From Burkholderia sp. WSM2230 (lineage in GTDB: Bacteria > Pseudomonadota > Gammaproteobacteria > Burkholderiales > Burkholderiaceae), in assembly GCF_000472445.1 (NCBI RefSeq), contig NZ_AXAJ01000007.1:750-64749 (forward strand): 64,000 nucleotides of DNA, read 5' to 3'. Under the pieces are notes generated by a model that saw nothing but the letters and a program-made list of their open reading frames with translations, ran no database searches and was not told the origin of the DNA. The position numbers and the translations under genes are program-made. Below are positions 33,832 to 43,331 of the stretch, in pieces (position 1 is the stretch's first letter; each line of letters opens with the position of its first letter).

Positions 33832-35142
33832 ATGACGGCTACGACACAACGCGCGCTGCTGGGCTGCATCGCCGACGACTTCACAGGCGCGACCGACCTC
33901 GCGAACATGCTCGTGCGCGGCGGCATGCGCACCGTGCAGACTATCGGCGTGCCCGAGCAGGGCGAGGGGATCGAAGCCGACGCAATCGTCGTCGCGCTGA
34001 AGTCGCGCACCATTCCCGCCGCCGACGCGGTCGCCCAATCGCTGGCCGCGCTCGACTGGTTGCGCGCGCAAGGGTGCCGCCAGTTCGTTTTCAAATACTG
34101 TTCCACTTTCGACTCCACCGACGCGGGCAATATCGGCCCGGTGACGGATGCACTGCTCGACGCGCTTGCCGACGGCAACGAGGCAAGTGCGTTCACGATT
34201 GCATGCCCGGCGTTTCCAGAGAACGGCCGCACGATTTTCCGCGGGCATCTGTTCGTCGGCGATGCATTGCTCAACGAGTCCGGCATGGAAAGCCATCCGC
34301 TCACGCCGATGCGCGACGCGAACCTCGTGCGCGTGCTGCAGCGTCAGACGCAATCGAAAGTCGGGCTCGTGCGTTATGACGCGGTGGCCAAAGGCATCAA
34401 CGCAGTGCGCGAATCGTTCGACGCTCTGCGCAACGACGGCGTTCGCATGGCCATCGCAGATGCAGTCTCCGACGGGGACCTGTACGTGCTCGGCGAAGCA
34501 TGCGCCGACCTCACGCTGATTACAGGCGGCTCGGGTATTGCGCTCGGTTTGCCGGCCAACTTTCGGCGCGCGGGCGTGCTTCAATCACATGACAATGCCG
34601 CGCAACTGCCGCGCGTCGAAGGCTTGTCGGCGGTGCTCGCGGGCAGCGCGTCGAAAGCGACGAATGCGCAAGTGGCGGCGTGGCGCGAAACGCGACCTGC
34701 GTTCCGCATCGATCCGCTCGCGGCGGCGCGCGGCGAAGCGGTAGTCGAACAGGCGCTCGCATTCGCGCAGAGGTATCTCGACAAAGGCGAGCCGATGCTG
34801 ATCTACGCCACCGCCACGCCCGACGAAGTGAAGACGGTGCAAAGCGAACTCGGCGTCGATCGGGCAGGGCATCTGGTCGAAGCCACGTTGGCTTCCATTG
34901 CGCGTGGTCTGCATGAGCGCGGTGTGCGCAAGTTCGTGGTGGCGGGCGGGGAGACGTCGGGGGCAGTGGTGCAGGCGCTGAACGTGCGCAGCTTGCGCAT
35001 CGGCGCGCAGATCGATCCCGGCGTGCCGGCGACAGCGACGACGGGCACGCAACCGCTCGCGCTAGCGCTCAAGTCGGGCAACTTCGGCACGACTGACTTC
35101 TTCGAAAAGGCGCTGCGCCATCTGAACGGAGGCGCCCAATGA
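33832..35142 (+). CDS. otnK: 3-oxo-tetronate kinase
   Basis: A 436-residue four-carbon acid sugar kinase (formerly DUF1537). The N-terminal substrate domain starts LLGCIADDFTGATDLANMLV and includes KYCSTFDSTDAGNIGPV; the C-terminal nucleotide domain includes VVAGGETSGAVVQAL. It phosphorylates 3-oxo-tetronate to its 4-phosphate using ATP. ATG 33832 follows GGGGAGCGCCGCC and lies 14 bases after ltnD; the longer frame upstream runs inside ltnD and was rejected. Its stop overlaps the start of otnC (ATGA). Confidence 0.9.
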   Translation: MTATTQRALLGCIADDFTGATDLANMLVRGGMRTVQTIGVPEQGEGIEADAIVVALKSRTIPAADAVAQSLAALDWLRAQGCRQFVFKYCSTFDSTDAGNIGPVTDALLDALADGNEASAFTIACPAFPENGRTIFRGHLFVGDALLNESGMESHPLTPMRDANLVRVLQRQTQSKVGLVRYDAVAKGINAVRESFDALRNDGVRMAIADAVSDGDLYVLGEACADLTLITGGSGIALGLPANFRRAGVLQSHDNAAQLPRVEGLSAVLAGSASKATNAQVAAWRETRPAFRIDPLAAARGEAVVEQALAFAQRYLDKGEPMLIYATATPDEVKTVQSELGVDRAGHLVEATLASIARGLHERGVRKFVVAGGETSGAVVQALNVRSLRIGAQIDPGVPATATTGTQPLALALKSGNFGTTDFFEKALRHLNGGAQ

Positions 35143-35825
35143 CTAATGCAATAGAAGGCGCAAAGACAAGCGCTCCAGCCGTCCGTGTGACCGACGAAGC
35201 GCGCGTGCGCGAGGAAATCTGTGTGACCGGCGCGAGTCTTTATGAGCGCGGCTATACGGTGGGCAGCGCAGGCAACATCAGCGCGCGGCTGGACGACGGC
35301 TGGCTCATCACGCCGACCGACGCCTGCCTCGGCCGGCTCGATCCCGCGGACATCGCCAAGGTCGATTTCAACGGCAATACGGTGTCGGGCGGCAAGCCGT
35401 CGAAAACGTTGGCACTGCACCGCGGCATCTATGCCCGCAACGGGCAGGCGCGCGGCATCGTCCATACGCATTCGACGCATCTGGTTGCGCTGACGCTCGC
35501 GGGCGTCTGGAGCGAGCGTGACGTACTGCCGCCCATCACGCCGTACTACGTGATGAAAGTGGGCCACGTCCCGCTGATTCGTTACAGCCGGCCTGGCGAT
35601 CCGCAAGTCGCCGCGCAAATCGAGGCTTTGGCCGACAGCGTGCGCGCCGTGCTGCTCGAACGCCTTGGTCCGGTGGTGTGGGAGCGGTCGGTCGCCCATG
35701 CGTCGTATGCGCTCGAAGAACTCGAGGAAACCGCGCGTTTATGGCTCATGACGAATCCACGGCCCGCACCGCTCGACGAAGCCGCGCTTGAAGAGCTACG
35801 GAGCGTGTTCGGCGCACGCTGGTAG
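35139..35825 (+). CDS. otnC: 3-oxo-tetronate 4-phosphate decarboxylase (class II aldolase/adducin fold)
   Basis: A 228-residue class II aldolase family protein. It shows GSAGNISARLDDGWLITPTD, then GGKPSKTLALHRGIYAR and the zinc-binding IVHTHSTHLVALT, with a later ALEELEETARLWLM helix. OtnC decarboxylates 3-oxo-tetronate 4-phosphate to dihydroxyacetone phosphate and CO2, which enters glycolysis. The four-base overlap with otnK shows coupling. Confidence 0.88.
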   Translation: MTNAIEGAKTSAPAVRVTDEARVREEICVTGASLYERGYTVGSAGNISARLDDGWLITPTDACLGRLDPADIAKVDFNGNTVSGGKPSKTLALHRGIYARNGQARGIVHTHSTHLVALTLAGVWSERDVLPPITPYYVMKVGHVPLIRYSRPGDPQVAAQIEALADSVRAVLLERLGPVVWERSVAHASYALEELEETARLWLMTNPRPAPLDEAALEELRSVFGARW

Positions 35826-35899
35826 CTGAGTACATCCGAGCCGCACAAACCTAGATCGCCGCAGGCGACGCATCACCCTTCCATTCAAGGAGACATTGC

Positions 35900-37234
35900 A
35901 TGAGTTCGTATCAGGCCGTATCGGGCCAGCCGATTGCGGCGGCCATGGGACAACCCGGCGCCGCGGAAGTCGAGCGTACCTACAAAAAAGTGTTCTGGCG
36001 CATCGTGCCTTTCCTGATGTTGTGCTACGTGGTCGCTTATCTGGACCGCGTGAACGTGGGCTTCGCCAAGTTGCAGATGTCGCAGGATCTGGCGTTCAGC
36101 GAAACGGTATTTGGTCTTGGCGCGGGCGTGTTCTTCATCGGCTATTTTCTGTTCGAACTGCCAAGCAATATCCTGATGCACAAGATCGGAGCGCGTATCT
36201 GGATCGCGCGGATCATGATTACGTGGGGCGTGATGTCGGCGCTGTTCGTATTCGTCAAGACGCCGGCGCAGTTCTATATCCTGCGCTTTCTGCTCGGTCT
36301 CGCCGAAGCGGGTTTTTATCCGGGTGTGATTCTGTATCTGACTTACTGGTTTCCGTCGCATCGGCGCGCGAAGATCATTGCGGTGTTCATGTCGGCGATT
36401 CCGGTGTCGGGCATTTTCGGCAATCCGCTCTCGGGCTGGATCATGCAGGCGTTCCACAACAGCTCGGGTCTCGCGGGCTGGCAGTGGATGTTCCTGATCG
36501 AAGCAGTTCCGGCGGTCGCTATCGGCATCGCAACGATCCTGTATCTCGACAACGGCATTGCGAGCGCGAAATGGTTGAGCGAACCGGAAAAGCGCTTGCT
36601 CAACGATGAAATCGCCGCATCGCAGCCAAAAGAAAAGGCCAACGCGCATTCGCTGCGCGCGGTGTTCCGCGATCCGCGCACATGGTGGATGTCGCTGATC
36701 TACTTTGCGTTCGTGACCGGTCAATACGGGCTCACGTTCTGGATGCCGACGCTCATCAAATCGACAGGCGTGAGCGGCGCATTCAACATCGGCTTGCTGA
36801 GCGCCATTCCGTTCATCTGCGCGATCGTCGTGATGAATGTGCTGGGTCATAGCGCCGACAAGCGCCGCGAACGCCGCTGGCATCTGATCGTGCCGGCGCT
36901 GTTCGGCGCGGTGGGCTTCACGGTGGCGGCATCGTTTGCGAGCAACACGGTGGTGTCGATTGCGTTTCTCTCGCTTGCCGCAGCCGGCGTGCTGACCTGC
37001 GCGCCGCTCTTCTGGTCGCTGCCGACCGCGTTCATGTCGGGCGCGACCGCGGCGGCCGGCATCGCGATCATCAACTCGATCGGCAATCTCGCGGGATTCG
37101 CGAGCCCTTACATGATCGGCTATCTCAAGGATCTCACGCATAGTACGCAGACCGGCATGTATGTGCTGGCCGGCATGCTGGTGATCGGCGCGCTTGCCAC
37201 GTGGCTCACGCCGGCGAAACTGGTCAACCGTTAA
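35900..37234 (+). CDS. MFS transporter (ACS family), probable tetronate uptake
   Basis: A 444-residue, 12-helix carrier. It starts with a cytoplasmic tail then [21 protein letters not shown] and [20 protein letters not shown], the standard ACS pattern for organic and sugar acid/proton symporters. It lies inside the tetronate cluster, between otnC and otnI, so uptake of threonate or erythronate is the likely function. AAGGAG is placed 7 bases before the ATG. The substrate comes from context only. Confidence 0.85.
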   Translation: MSSYQAVSGQPIAAAMGQPGAAEVERTYKKVFWRIVPFLMLCYVVAYLDRVNVGFAKLQMSQDLAFSETVFGLGAGVFFIGYFLFELPSNILMHKIGARIWIARIMITWGVMSALFVFVKTPAQFYILRFLLGLAEAGFYPGVILYLTYWFPSHRRAKIIAVFMSAIPVSGIFGNPLSGWIMQAFHNSSGLAGWQWMFLIEAVPAVAIGIATILYLDNGIASAKWLSEPEKRLLNDEIAASQPKEKANAHSLRAVFRDPRTWWMSLIYFAFVTGQYGLTFWMPTLIKSTGVSGAFNIGLLSAIPFICAIVVMNVLGHSADKRRERRWHLIVPALFGAVGFTVAASFASNTVVSIAFLSLAAAGVLTCAPLFWSLPTAFMSGATAAAGIAIINSIGNLAGFASPYMIGYLKDLTHSTQTGMYVLAGMLVIGALATWLTPAKLVNR

Positions 37235-37314
37235 TCACCTGGCGCGCGGCTCACGCATTGCTGTCACGGCTCTGCTTGCCGCGCACCGGACATCGCTTCA
37301 AAGGAGTTGCCGCC

Positions 37315-38100
37315 ATGCCTCGCTTCGCTGCGAATCTCTCGATGATGTATAACGAGCACGCTTTCCTGGACCGCTTTGCTGCCGCCGCGAAGGACGGCTT
37401 CAAGGCGGTCGAGTTCCTGTTTCCCTATGATTTCCGCGCCGAAGAAATCAAGGCGCGGCTCGACGCGAACGGTCTGACGCAAGCGCTTTTCAACGCGCCG
37501 CCGGGCGACTGGGCCAGCGGCGAGCGCGGCATCGCGACGTTGCCGGGGCGCGAAGACGAGTTCCGCCGCAGCATCGACACGGCGCTTTACTACGCCCGAG
37601 TGATCGGCAACCGCAATCTGCATGTCATGGCGGGTCTGATCGCTGCGGACCAGTCACGCGAGCGGCATCGCGAGGTTTATCTGCGCAACCTCGCGCATGC
37701 CGCGCAAGCCGCGCAAGCCGAGGGCATCACGATTGTGATCGAGCCTATCAATACACGCGACATGCCGGGTTTTTTTCTGAACCGCCAGGATGAAGCGCAG
37801 GCCATTTGTGCGGAAGTCGGCGCGCCGAATCTCAAGGTGCAGTTCGACTGTTACCACTGCCAGATTGTCGAAGGCGATCTGGCAATGAAGCTCAGGCGCG
37901 ATTGCGCGCGTATCGGCCACATTCAGATTGCGGGCGTGCCCGAGCGGCATGAGCCGGACACGGGCGAAATCAATTATCCGTATCTGTTCGAGGTGATCGA
38001 CTCGCTCGGCTACGACGGCTATATCGGCTGTGAGTACCGGCCGCGCGCCGCGACTTCCGCGGGACTCGGCTGGCTCAAGCCGTATCTGAACGCCGCCTGA
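37315..38100 (+). CDS. otnI: 2-oxo-tetronate isomerase (hydroxypyruvate isomerase-like)
   Basis: A 261-residue TIM-barrel of the xylose isomerase-like superfamily. It reads [20 protein letters not shown], then [11 protein letters not shown] and [18 protein letters not shown], with the metal site acids in [25 protein letters not shown] and YIGCEYRP. OtnI converts 2-oxo-tetronate to 3-oxo-tetronate, linking LtnD and DenD to OtnK. ATG 37315 follows AAGGAGTTGCCGCC; the longer upstream frame is not supported. Confidence 0.88.
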   Translation: MPRFAANLSMMYNEHAFLDRFAAAAKDGFKAVEFLFPYDFRAEEIKARLDANGLTQALFNAPPGDWASGERGIATLPGREDEFRRSIDTALYYARVIGNRNLHVMAGLIAADQSRERHREVYLRNLAHAAQAAQAEGITIVIEPINTRDMPGFFLNRQDEAQAICAEVGAPNLKVQFDCYHCQIVEGDLAMKLRRDCARIGHIQIAGVPERHEPDTGEINYPYLFEVIDSLGYDGYIGCEYRPRAATSAGLGWLKPYLNAA

Positions 38101-38134
38101 CAGCAAACGACCAACACGAGGGCATAACCGAATC

Positions 38135-39115
38135 ATGAAAGTACTGATTACCGGCGGCGCGGGATTTCTCGGCCAGCGCCTTGCACGCGAACTGCTCGCG
38201 CGCGGTTCGCTGAAAGATGCGCAAGGCGCGTCGCAAGCACTCACGCAGCTCGTGCTGCTCGACGTCGTGCAGGCACACGATTTCGGTGACAGCCGCGTGC
38301 GGACAGAGGTGGGCGATATCGCTGAGCGCAGCGTGCTCGAGCGCGTGATCGAGGACGACACAGCGGCCATCTTTCATCTTGCTGCGATTGTCAGCGGCCA
38401 GGCCGAGGCGGACTTCGATCTCGGCATGCGCATCAATCTGGACGCCTCGCGCCTGTTACTGGATGTTTGCCGGCAACGCGGACACCGGCCGCGCGTCGTG
38501 TTCACGAGCTCGGTCGCGGTGTATGGCGGCAACCTGCCCGAGGTGGTGCAGAACGATACGGCGCTCAATCCGCAGTCGTCGTACGGCGCGCAAAAGGCGA
38601 TTGCCGAACTGCTGCTCAACGATTACTCGCGGCGCGGTTTCGTCGACGGACGCGTGCTGCGCCTGCCCACCATCAGCGTGCGGCCGGGCCGGCCGAATGC
38701 AGCGGCTTCGTCGTTTGCGAGCGGCATTATCCGCGAGCCGCTGAACGGCGAAGAGGCCGTGTGTCCCGTCGACGGCGCGACGCGCCTGTGGCTGCTGTCA
38801 CCGCGTAAAGCGATCGAGTGCCTGATCGCCGGACTCGAACTCGACGCCGCCGCGCTTGGCAACCAGCGCGTGCTGAACCTGCCGGGCATTTCAGTCAGCG
38901 TCGACGAAATGGTCGCGGCGCTGCGCGAAGTGGCCGGAGACGAAGTCGCGAAACGAATTTTGTGGCAGCCGGATGCGCGCGTGGAAAAGATTGTCGGCAG
39001 TTGGCCTGGCCGCTGGGACACGTCGCGCGCCGAGCAGCTCGGCCTGCGCGGCGACGAAAATTTCGCCGACGTGATTCGCGGCTATATCGCCGACGAAGGC
39101 ATCCAGACACGCTGA
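38135..39115 (+). CDS. denD: D-erythronate dehydrogenase
   Basis: A 326-residue short-chain dehydrogenase of the extended (epimerase-like) type. The NAD motif ITGGAGFLGQRLA is at 5-17 and the catalytic tyrosine and lysine are in SSYGAQKAIAELLL; FHLAAIVSGQAEADFD and SSVAVYGG are family blocks. DenD oxidises D-erythronate to 2-oxo-tetronate, so with ltnD the cluster can use both acids. It closes the operon-like cluster, 34 bases after otnI. No clear terminator hairpin follows. Confidence 0.88.
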   Translation: MKVLITGGAGFLGQRLARELLARGSLKDAQGASQALTQLVLLDVVQAHDFGDSRVRTEVGDIAERSVLERVIEDDTAAIFHLAAIVSGQAEADFDLGMRINLDASRLLLDVCRQRGHRPRVVFTSSVAVYGGNLPEVVQNDTALNPQSSYGAQKAIAELLLNDYSRRGFVDGRVLRLPTISVRPGRPNAAASSFASGIIREPLNGEEAVCPVDGATRLWLLSPRKAIECLIAGLELDAAALGNQRVLNLPGISVSVDEMVAALREVAGDEVAKRILWQPDARVEKIVGSWPGRWDTSRAEQLGLRGDENFADVIRGYIADEGIQTR

Positions 39116-39251
39116 AACTCCCACCAGCCTCGTGTCGCGACCCTGGCGGACAGGGTGCGCGGCGCGAGCGCCTCTTTCGTCGGACGCTTTGCGGCGCTGC
39201 CGCCGTCTTTCGCGTATTCCCTGATATTCCCCGATATGCCCGGGCGGGCGC

Positions 39252-39328
39252 TTGACAGCGTTTCCGCCACACGCCTATTATCGAGCCTTGTTGTTCGATA
39301 TATGACCTATTGTTCGTATGTAGAACAA
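39252..39328 (+). promoter_or_regulatory. Strong sigma-70 promoter of pcaF with two IclR/PcaR-like operators
   Basis: TTGACA (39252-39257) and TATTAT (39276-39281) are 18 bases apart. Just after the -10 box are GTTCGATATATGACC (39293-39307), which shares its first eight bases with the PcaR site as I remember it (GTTCGATA start), and TTGTTC-N7-GAACAA (39310-39328), a perfect 6-bp dyad. Both lie around the transcription start and would suit repression by an IclR protein. Nothing else stands out in the gene-free stretch 39116-39503. Confidence 0.55.
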
Positions 39329-39503
39329 AACGCGAGGTGGCACGGAAGCATCGTTTGCCGTCCTGCGCTAAGCTGAATTCGCGCGAGGCAATCCCTCGTC
39401 AAGCCCGTCTGGCCGATGCACGACCCAGCCGTCCGCCGCGGGCCATGCCGCGCGCATTCGTGCAGACGGCGCGGCGCACGCAGCACATCACTGGAGACAT
39501 CAC

Positions 39504-40706
39504 ATGACCGAAGCATTCCTGTGCGACGCGATTCGCACCCCCATCGGCCGCTATGCAGGCTCGCTGTCGTCGGTTCGCGCCGACGACCTGGGCGCGGTGC
39601 CGCTCAAGGCGCTGATGGAGCGCAACCAGAACGTCGACTGGAACGCCGTCGACGACGTGATCTACGGCTGCGCGAATCAGGCGGGCGAAGATAACCGCAA
39701 CGTCGCGCGCATGTCGCTGCTGCTGGCCGGCTTGCCGCAAGCAGTGCCGGGCTCGACGGTGAACCGTCTGTGCGGTTCGGGCATGGACGCAGTCGGCATC
39801 GCCGCGCGCGCCATCAAGTCGGGCGAGGCTGCGTTGATGGTGGCGGGCGGCGTGGAAAGCATGAGCCGCGCGCCGTTCGTGATGGGCAAAGCAGCCAGCG
39901 CATTCTCGCGCCAGGCCGACATTTTCGACACCACGATTGGCTGGCGCTTCGTCAATCCGTTGATGAAGCAGATGTACGGCGTCGACTCTATGCCCGAGAC
40001 CGGCGAGAACGTGGCGACCGACTACAACATCAGCCGTGCCGATCAGGACGCGTTTGCGCTGCGCAGCCAGCAGAAAGCGGCCCGCGCGCAGAAGGACGGC
40101 ACGCTCGCGCAGGAAATCGTCGGCGTGACGATTGCGCAGAAGAAGGGCGATCCGATTACCGTGTCGCAAGACGAGCATCCGCGCGAAACGAGCCTCGAGA
40201 CACTCGCGAAACTCAAGGGCGTGGTGCGCCCCGACGGCACGGTGACCGCGGGCAACGCGTCGGGCGTGAACGACGGCGCGGCGGCGCTCCTGCTCGCCAA
40301 CGAAGAGACCGCGAAGCGCTTCGGCCTCACGCCGCGTGCTCGCGTGCTGGGCATTGCAACCGCGGGCGTCGCGCCGCGCGTGATGGGCATCGGTCCGGCG
40401 CCCGCCACGCAAAAGCTGCTGGCGCGCCTGAACATGAGCATCGATCAGTTCGACGTGATCGAGCTGAACGAGGCGTTCGCCTCGCAAGGCATCGCGGTGC
40501 TGCGCACGCTCGGCGTGGCCGATGACGACGCACGCGTGAACCCGAACGGCGGCGCCATCGCTTTGGGTCATCCGCTCGGCATGAGCGGCGCGCGGCTCGT
40601 GACCACGGCGATGTATCAATTGCAACGCACGCAAGGGCGCTTTGCGCTGTGCACGATGTGCATTGGAGTGGGACAGGGCATCGCGATCGCCATCGAACGC
40701 GTGTAA
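39504..40706 (+). CDS. pcaF: 3-oxoadipyl-CoA thiolase
   Basis: A 400-residue thiolase. The nucleophilic cysteine is in TVNRLCGSGMDAVG, the active-site histidine in GGAIALGHPLGMSGARL and the second cysteine in CTMCIGVGQGIA. The opening MTEAFLCDAIRTPIGRYAGS and YGVDSMPETGENVA are typical of beta-ketoadipyl-CoA thiolase (PcaF/PaaJ). It cleaves 3-oxoadipyl-CoA to succinyl-CoA and acetyl-CoA in aromatic catabolism. pcaIJ are not adjacent; the gene stands alone with its own promoter. An alternative is PaaJ of the phenylacetate pathway. Confidence 0.87.
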   Translation: MTEAFLCDAIRTPIGRYAGSLSSVRADDLGAVPLKALMERNQNVDWNAVDDVIYGCANQAGEDNRNVARMSLLLAGLPQAVPGSTVNRLCGSGMDAVGIAARAIKSGEAALMVAGGVESMSRAPFVMGKAASAFSRQADIFDTTIGWRFVNPLMKQMYGVDSMPETGENVATDYNISRADQDAFALRSQQKAARAQKDGTLAQEIVGVTIAQKKGDPITVSQDEHPRETSLETLAKLKGVVRPDGTVTAGNASGVNDGAAALLLANEETAKRFGLTPRARVLGIATAGVAPRVMGIGPAPATQKLLARLNMSIDQFDVIELNEAFASQGIAVLRTLGVADDDARVNPNGGAIALGHPLGMSGARLVTTAMYQLQRTQGRFALCTMCIGVGQGIAIAIERV

Positions 40707-40713
40707 TCGCTTG

Positions 40714-40741
40714 ACGCAGATGCGTTTGGACGCATCTGCGT
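40714..40741 (+). terminator. Hairpin after pcaF
   Basis: ACGCAGATGCGT, four-base loop TTGG, ACGCATCTGCGT: a 12-bp perfect stem eight bases after the pcaF stop. It lacks a T run, so it may protect the message end or act with the next hairpin. Confidence 0.5.
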
Positions 40742-40765
40742 ATGGCGAAATACAACACAACTACC

Positions 40766-40806
40766 AACAGCCTCTTCGCTCCGCGAAGAGGCTGTTTGTT
40801 TTTTGC
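40766..40806 (+). terminator. Rho-independent terminator after pcaF
   Basis: AACAGCCTCTTCGC, loop TCC, GCGAAGAGGCTGTT, then TGTTTTTTGC. A 14-bp perfect stem with a T run, the strongest terminator in the window. Confidence 0.9.
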
Positions 40807-40988
40807 ACTCCGCCCGACACGAAGCGGGAAGCCCAACCAATCCGCATGTGACGATCCGCCAGATCGGTGCGCCTCGTAAGACATGTAGAATTAAGCGCCT
40901 TACCTTTATTCAAGCGTCCTGAATAAGTGCACATTCGTCGTGATGCGAATTTGCACTGATACACGGCGACTCATCGAGGAGAGCGTAA

Positions 40989-41585
40989 ATGAAGGCAGCG
41001 ACGATTGGAGCAGCATTGGCGGCTGCGATGCTCGCCACGGTCCAGCCCGCATGGGCGCAAGATTCGCTGGCAAGCGCCGCGCAAGGCGTCGTCAGCGGGG
41101 TGGAGCCGGTGCATATCAAGGCGACGATTGTGGGCATCGATCCGGGAAGCCGCGCGCTCACGTTGAAGGGCGCGAACGGCAACGTCGTGATCGTGCTTGT
41201 GGGCCAGCAAGTTGCCGGTTTCGATCAACTGAAGGTGGGCGACCATGTCGATGCCCTCTATAAAAACGCACTGCTGGTGAAGGCGGAACGGGTGACGGGT
41301 AAGAGCAAGGGCATTCGCGAACGTGTCGATACGCAGACGTACGCGCCGGCCTCGGGCGGCTTCGAATCGGCGCGGCAGATCGAAGTGCTTGCCACTGTGC
41401 AGAAGATCGACCGCAAGCGGCGCCTCGTGACGCTGCGCGGCGCGTATCAGACGCAGACGCTCGAAGCGGGCCCGCAAGTCGACCTGAGCGGTGTGAAGGT
41501 AGGCGACACGATCCACGCGGTATTCGTTTCTGCTGCGGCCGTGCAGATTACGCCGCAAGATGCTGCGCAAGGCGCGGTTCAGTAG
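40989..41585 (+). CDS. Conserved periplasmic protein of unknown function
   Basis: A 198-residue precursor with a clear signal peptide (MLATVQPAWAQDS region). The mature part contains two similar beta-rich units of about 60 residues: IKATIVGIDPGSRALTLKG and EVLATVQKIDRKRRLVTLRG, each followed by LKVGDHVDALY or VKVGDTIHAVF. This OB/KOW-like duplication is visible but I do not recognise a named family. It resembles periplasmic proteins of Burkholderiales annotated as hypothetical. GAGGAGAGCGTAA precedes the ATG. Monocistronic between pcaF and the DUF2917 gene. Confidence 0.72.
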   Translation: MKAATIGAALAAAMLATVQPAWAQDSLASAAQGVVSGVEPVHIKATIVGIDPGSRALTLKGANGNVVIVLVGQQVAGFDQLKVGDHVDALYKNALLVKAERVTGKSKGIRERVDTQTYAPASGGFESARQIEVLATVQKIDRKRRLVTLRGAYQTQTLEAGPQVDLSGVKVGDTIHAVFVSAAAVQITPQDAAQGAVQ

Positions 41586-41707
41586 AACAGGGTTCGGGCT
41601 CGGCGCGATGGTATTGCGGGCCATCGCGCCGTCGCTCTTTCGCAGGCTCGCTCGGCATGCAAGCAGGGTGCCCCATACATGCCCACATGCCCAGCGGCTC
41701 ATGGCTG

Positions 41708-42085
41708 TCAACGCGGCGAGGGTGGTCCGAGGCTCAGGCAGGCGAGCCGGTTCAAGCAACGCCTGAAGAAGCCTTGCACGGGCAACAGATAAGTCAGCGA
41801 GACATGTGCGATGTGCTCGCCATCAGTGCTCAACCAGATGCGTTCGCCGCGCTGCAGGCTGAACGTTTGACCCGGCACGAGCCAGTGATCGTAAGGCGAG
41901 CTGATGCGCGTGAGCCAAAGACGCGCGCCCTGCACCGCGAGCGTGCTGTCCGCCTCGACGCGCCAGGTCAGCGTCGCGCCAGGCGCGACCTGGAAATGCA
42001 CCACCACCTTCGGTAGACGCTCGTTTTGCTGATGCGCAAAAAGATGTGCGTCGTCGTCCATGCACTGCGGGCTTGCCTGATCCAT
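41708..42085 (-). CDS. DUF2917 family protein
   Basis: A 125-residue protein with a compact beta-rich domain: VVVHFQVAPGATLTWRVEAD, STLAVQGARLWLTRISSPYD and DHWLVPGQTFSLQRGERIWLS. This matches DUF2917, a Burkholderiales-rich family with a cupin-like look and no known role. I chose ATG 42085, seven bases after GGAGA; an adjacent ATG at 42088 is possible. A terminator-like hairpin lies 37-76 bases upstream on the same strand, so expression may be attenuated. Confidence 0.78.
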   Translation of the reverse strand: MDQASPQCMDDDAHLFAHQQNERLPKVVVHFQVAPGATLTWRVEADSTLAVQGARLWLTRISSPYDHWLVPGQTFSLQRGERIWLSTDGEHIAHVSLTYLLPVQGFFRRCLNRLACLSLGPPSPR

Positions 42086-42121
42086 CATGCTCTCCGTTAT
42101 CGAGCCGGCTGACGGAGGCGC

Positions 42122-42161
42122 CCACAAAACAAAAGGCCCCTTCCGTTACCGGCGGGGCCTT
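42122..42161 (-). terminator. Terminator-like hairpin upstream of the DUF2917 gene (possible attenuator or end of a small RNA)
   Basis: On the minus strand AAGGCCCC and GGGGCCTT (42161-42154 and 42140-42133) form an 8-bp stem with a 13-base loop, followed by TTTTGTTTT. No minus-strand gene ends upstream of it. Transcripts stopped here would start in the gene-free stretch up to 42587, in which I see no other feature. Confidence 0.55.
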
Positions 42162-42587
42162 GGGGGTCTTGTTTTACAGACTCAGACTGCTAACGCGCAC
42201 ATGCTCCCATAGGCCAGCCGATAAGGGCTCGCTTCGGGTGATTAATCGCTACGGCGATGGAGGTGTGCGTCAACATGAATCGAGTGTGCCGTTTTGCCGC
42301 ACGCCTTGTCAACAGAATTCCGCCGCAGTTTTCCGTAGCTGTGATGCCAAACGCTTCGCTCGCTCTGCGATGCGCACTCCGAGCGTTCTCCCGCAACAAA
42401 CTATGTCGGGTTATTTCACGGCGCCTGACAAGCGCTCGCAAAGCCTTGTCCGGTGGGCGTCTTTCGCGGTGAAACAGCGCGACATATCTTCGCTGACGAT
42501 TGTTACTGGGCGTCCTTCTATAGTCCGTTCATCGCCACACAGCGCAGCAGCAGTCGCACGAAGTGGCCCGAATCGAAAGGACATACC

Positions 42588-43331
42588 GTGAAAACTCATT
42601 CGTTCATAGGCCCGGCCACCGGCGCGCAAGCCGCGGCCGTCACCTCGTTCGGCGCGCGCCGCGCGCTGCGCAAGCTGGTTCTGAGCGTGGGCGCCGCGAT
42701 GCTCGCATTCGGCAGCGCGTCCGCATTCGCGTGGTCGCAGCACGGCACCGCTTACACCTCGCGCGGCGTCTATAACGAAGGCCACGCCGGTTCATGTGGC
42801 GGCGGCAGTTGTTCGCATGCAGGAGGCGTCGTCGGTCCTTACGGCGGCCTCGCGACGAACACCGGCACGATCACGCGCAATGCGCCCGGCCAGTTCTCGA
42901 ACTCGGGAACGGCGACCGGCCGCTACGGAAATTCGGTGCAGCACGCGGGCGACACCGGTTGCGCCGGCGGCACCTGCTCGCACACTGGCACGCTCACAGG
43001 ACCTGACGGCAAAACCGCCAGCACCTCCGGCGAAGTGACGAAGACGAGCGCGGGGCTGTACTCGTCGTCGGGATCGGTGACGCGCGCTAACGGCAATACC
43101 GTCGATCATTCCGCGTCGACGAATTGCGCCGGTGCTTCGTGCTCGCGCTCGGGCACGGTGACGGGCGCTGATGGCGACCCCGTCGAGCACTCGGGTACCG
43201 CGACGCGCGTCGCGCCAGGAGTGGTGACCACGTCCAGCAGCGTGACCGGTACGCACGGCAATACGGTGACCTCCAGCGGAACGGTGGTCAGCACCGCGTG
43301 GTGGCGACAGGCGGCACGACCGTCGTCGTAG
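42588..43331 (+). CDS. Cys-rich repeat exported protein, 5' part of a frameshifted gene
   Basis: A 247-residue frame starting at GTG 42588 (AAAGGA upstream). A signal-like segment (LVLSVGAAMLAFGSASAFAW) is followed by three repeats of about 50 residues that share a two-cysteine block (SCGGGSCSHAG, GCAGGTCSHTG, NCAGASCSRSG) and then a TG(P/A)DG or similar turn and a Ser/Thr-rich strand. The frame breaks near 43300: TAWWRQAARPSS is not repeat-like, whereas the next frame continues with VVATGGTTVVVAP. One missing G near 43298 explains the break. I do not recognise a characterised family; it looks like a secreted or surface protein. Confidence 0.65.
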   Translation: MKTHSFIGPATGAQAAAVTSFGARRALRKLVLSVGAAMLAFGSASAFAWSQHGTAYTSRGVYNEGHAGSCGGGSCSHAGGVVGPYGGLATNTGTITRNAPGQFSNSGTATGRYGNSVQHAGDTGCAGGTCSHTGTLTGPDGKTASTSGEVTKTSAGLYSSSGSVTRANGNTVDHSASTNCAGASCSRSGTVTGADGDPVEHSGTATRVAPGVVTTSSSVTGTHGNTVTSSGTVVSTAWWRQAARPSS

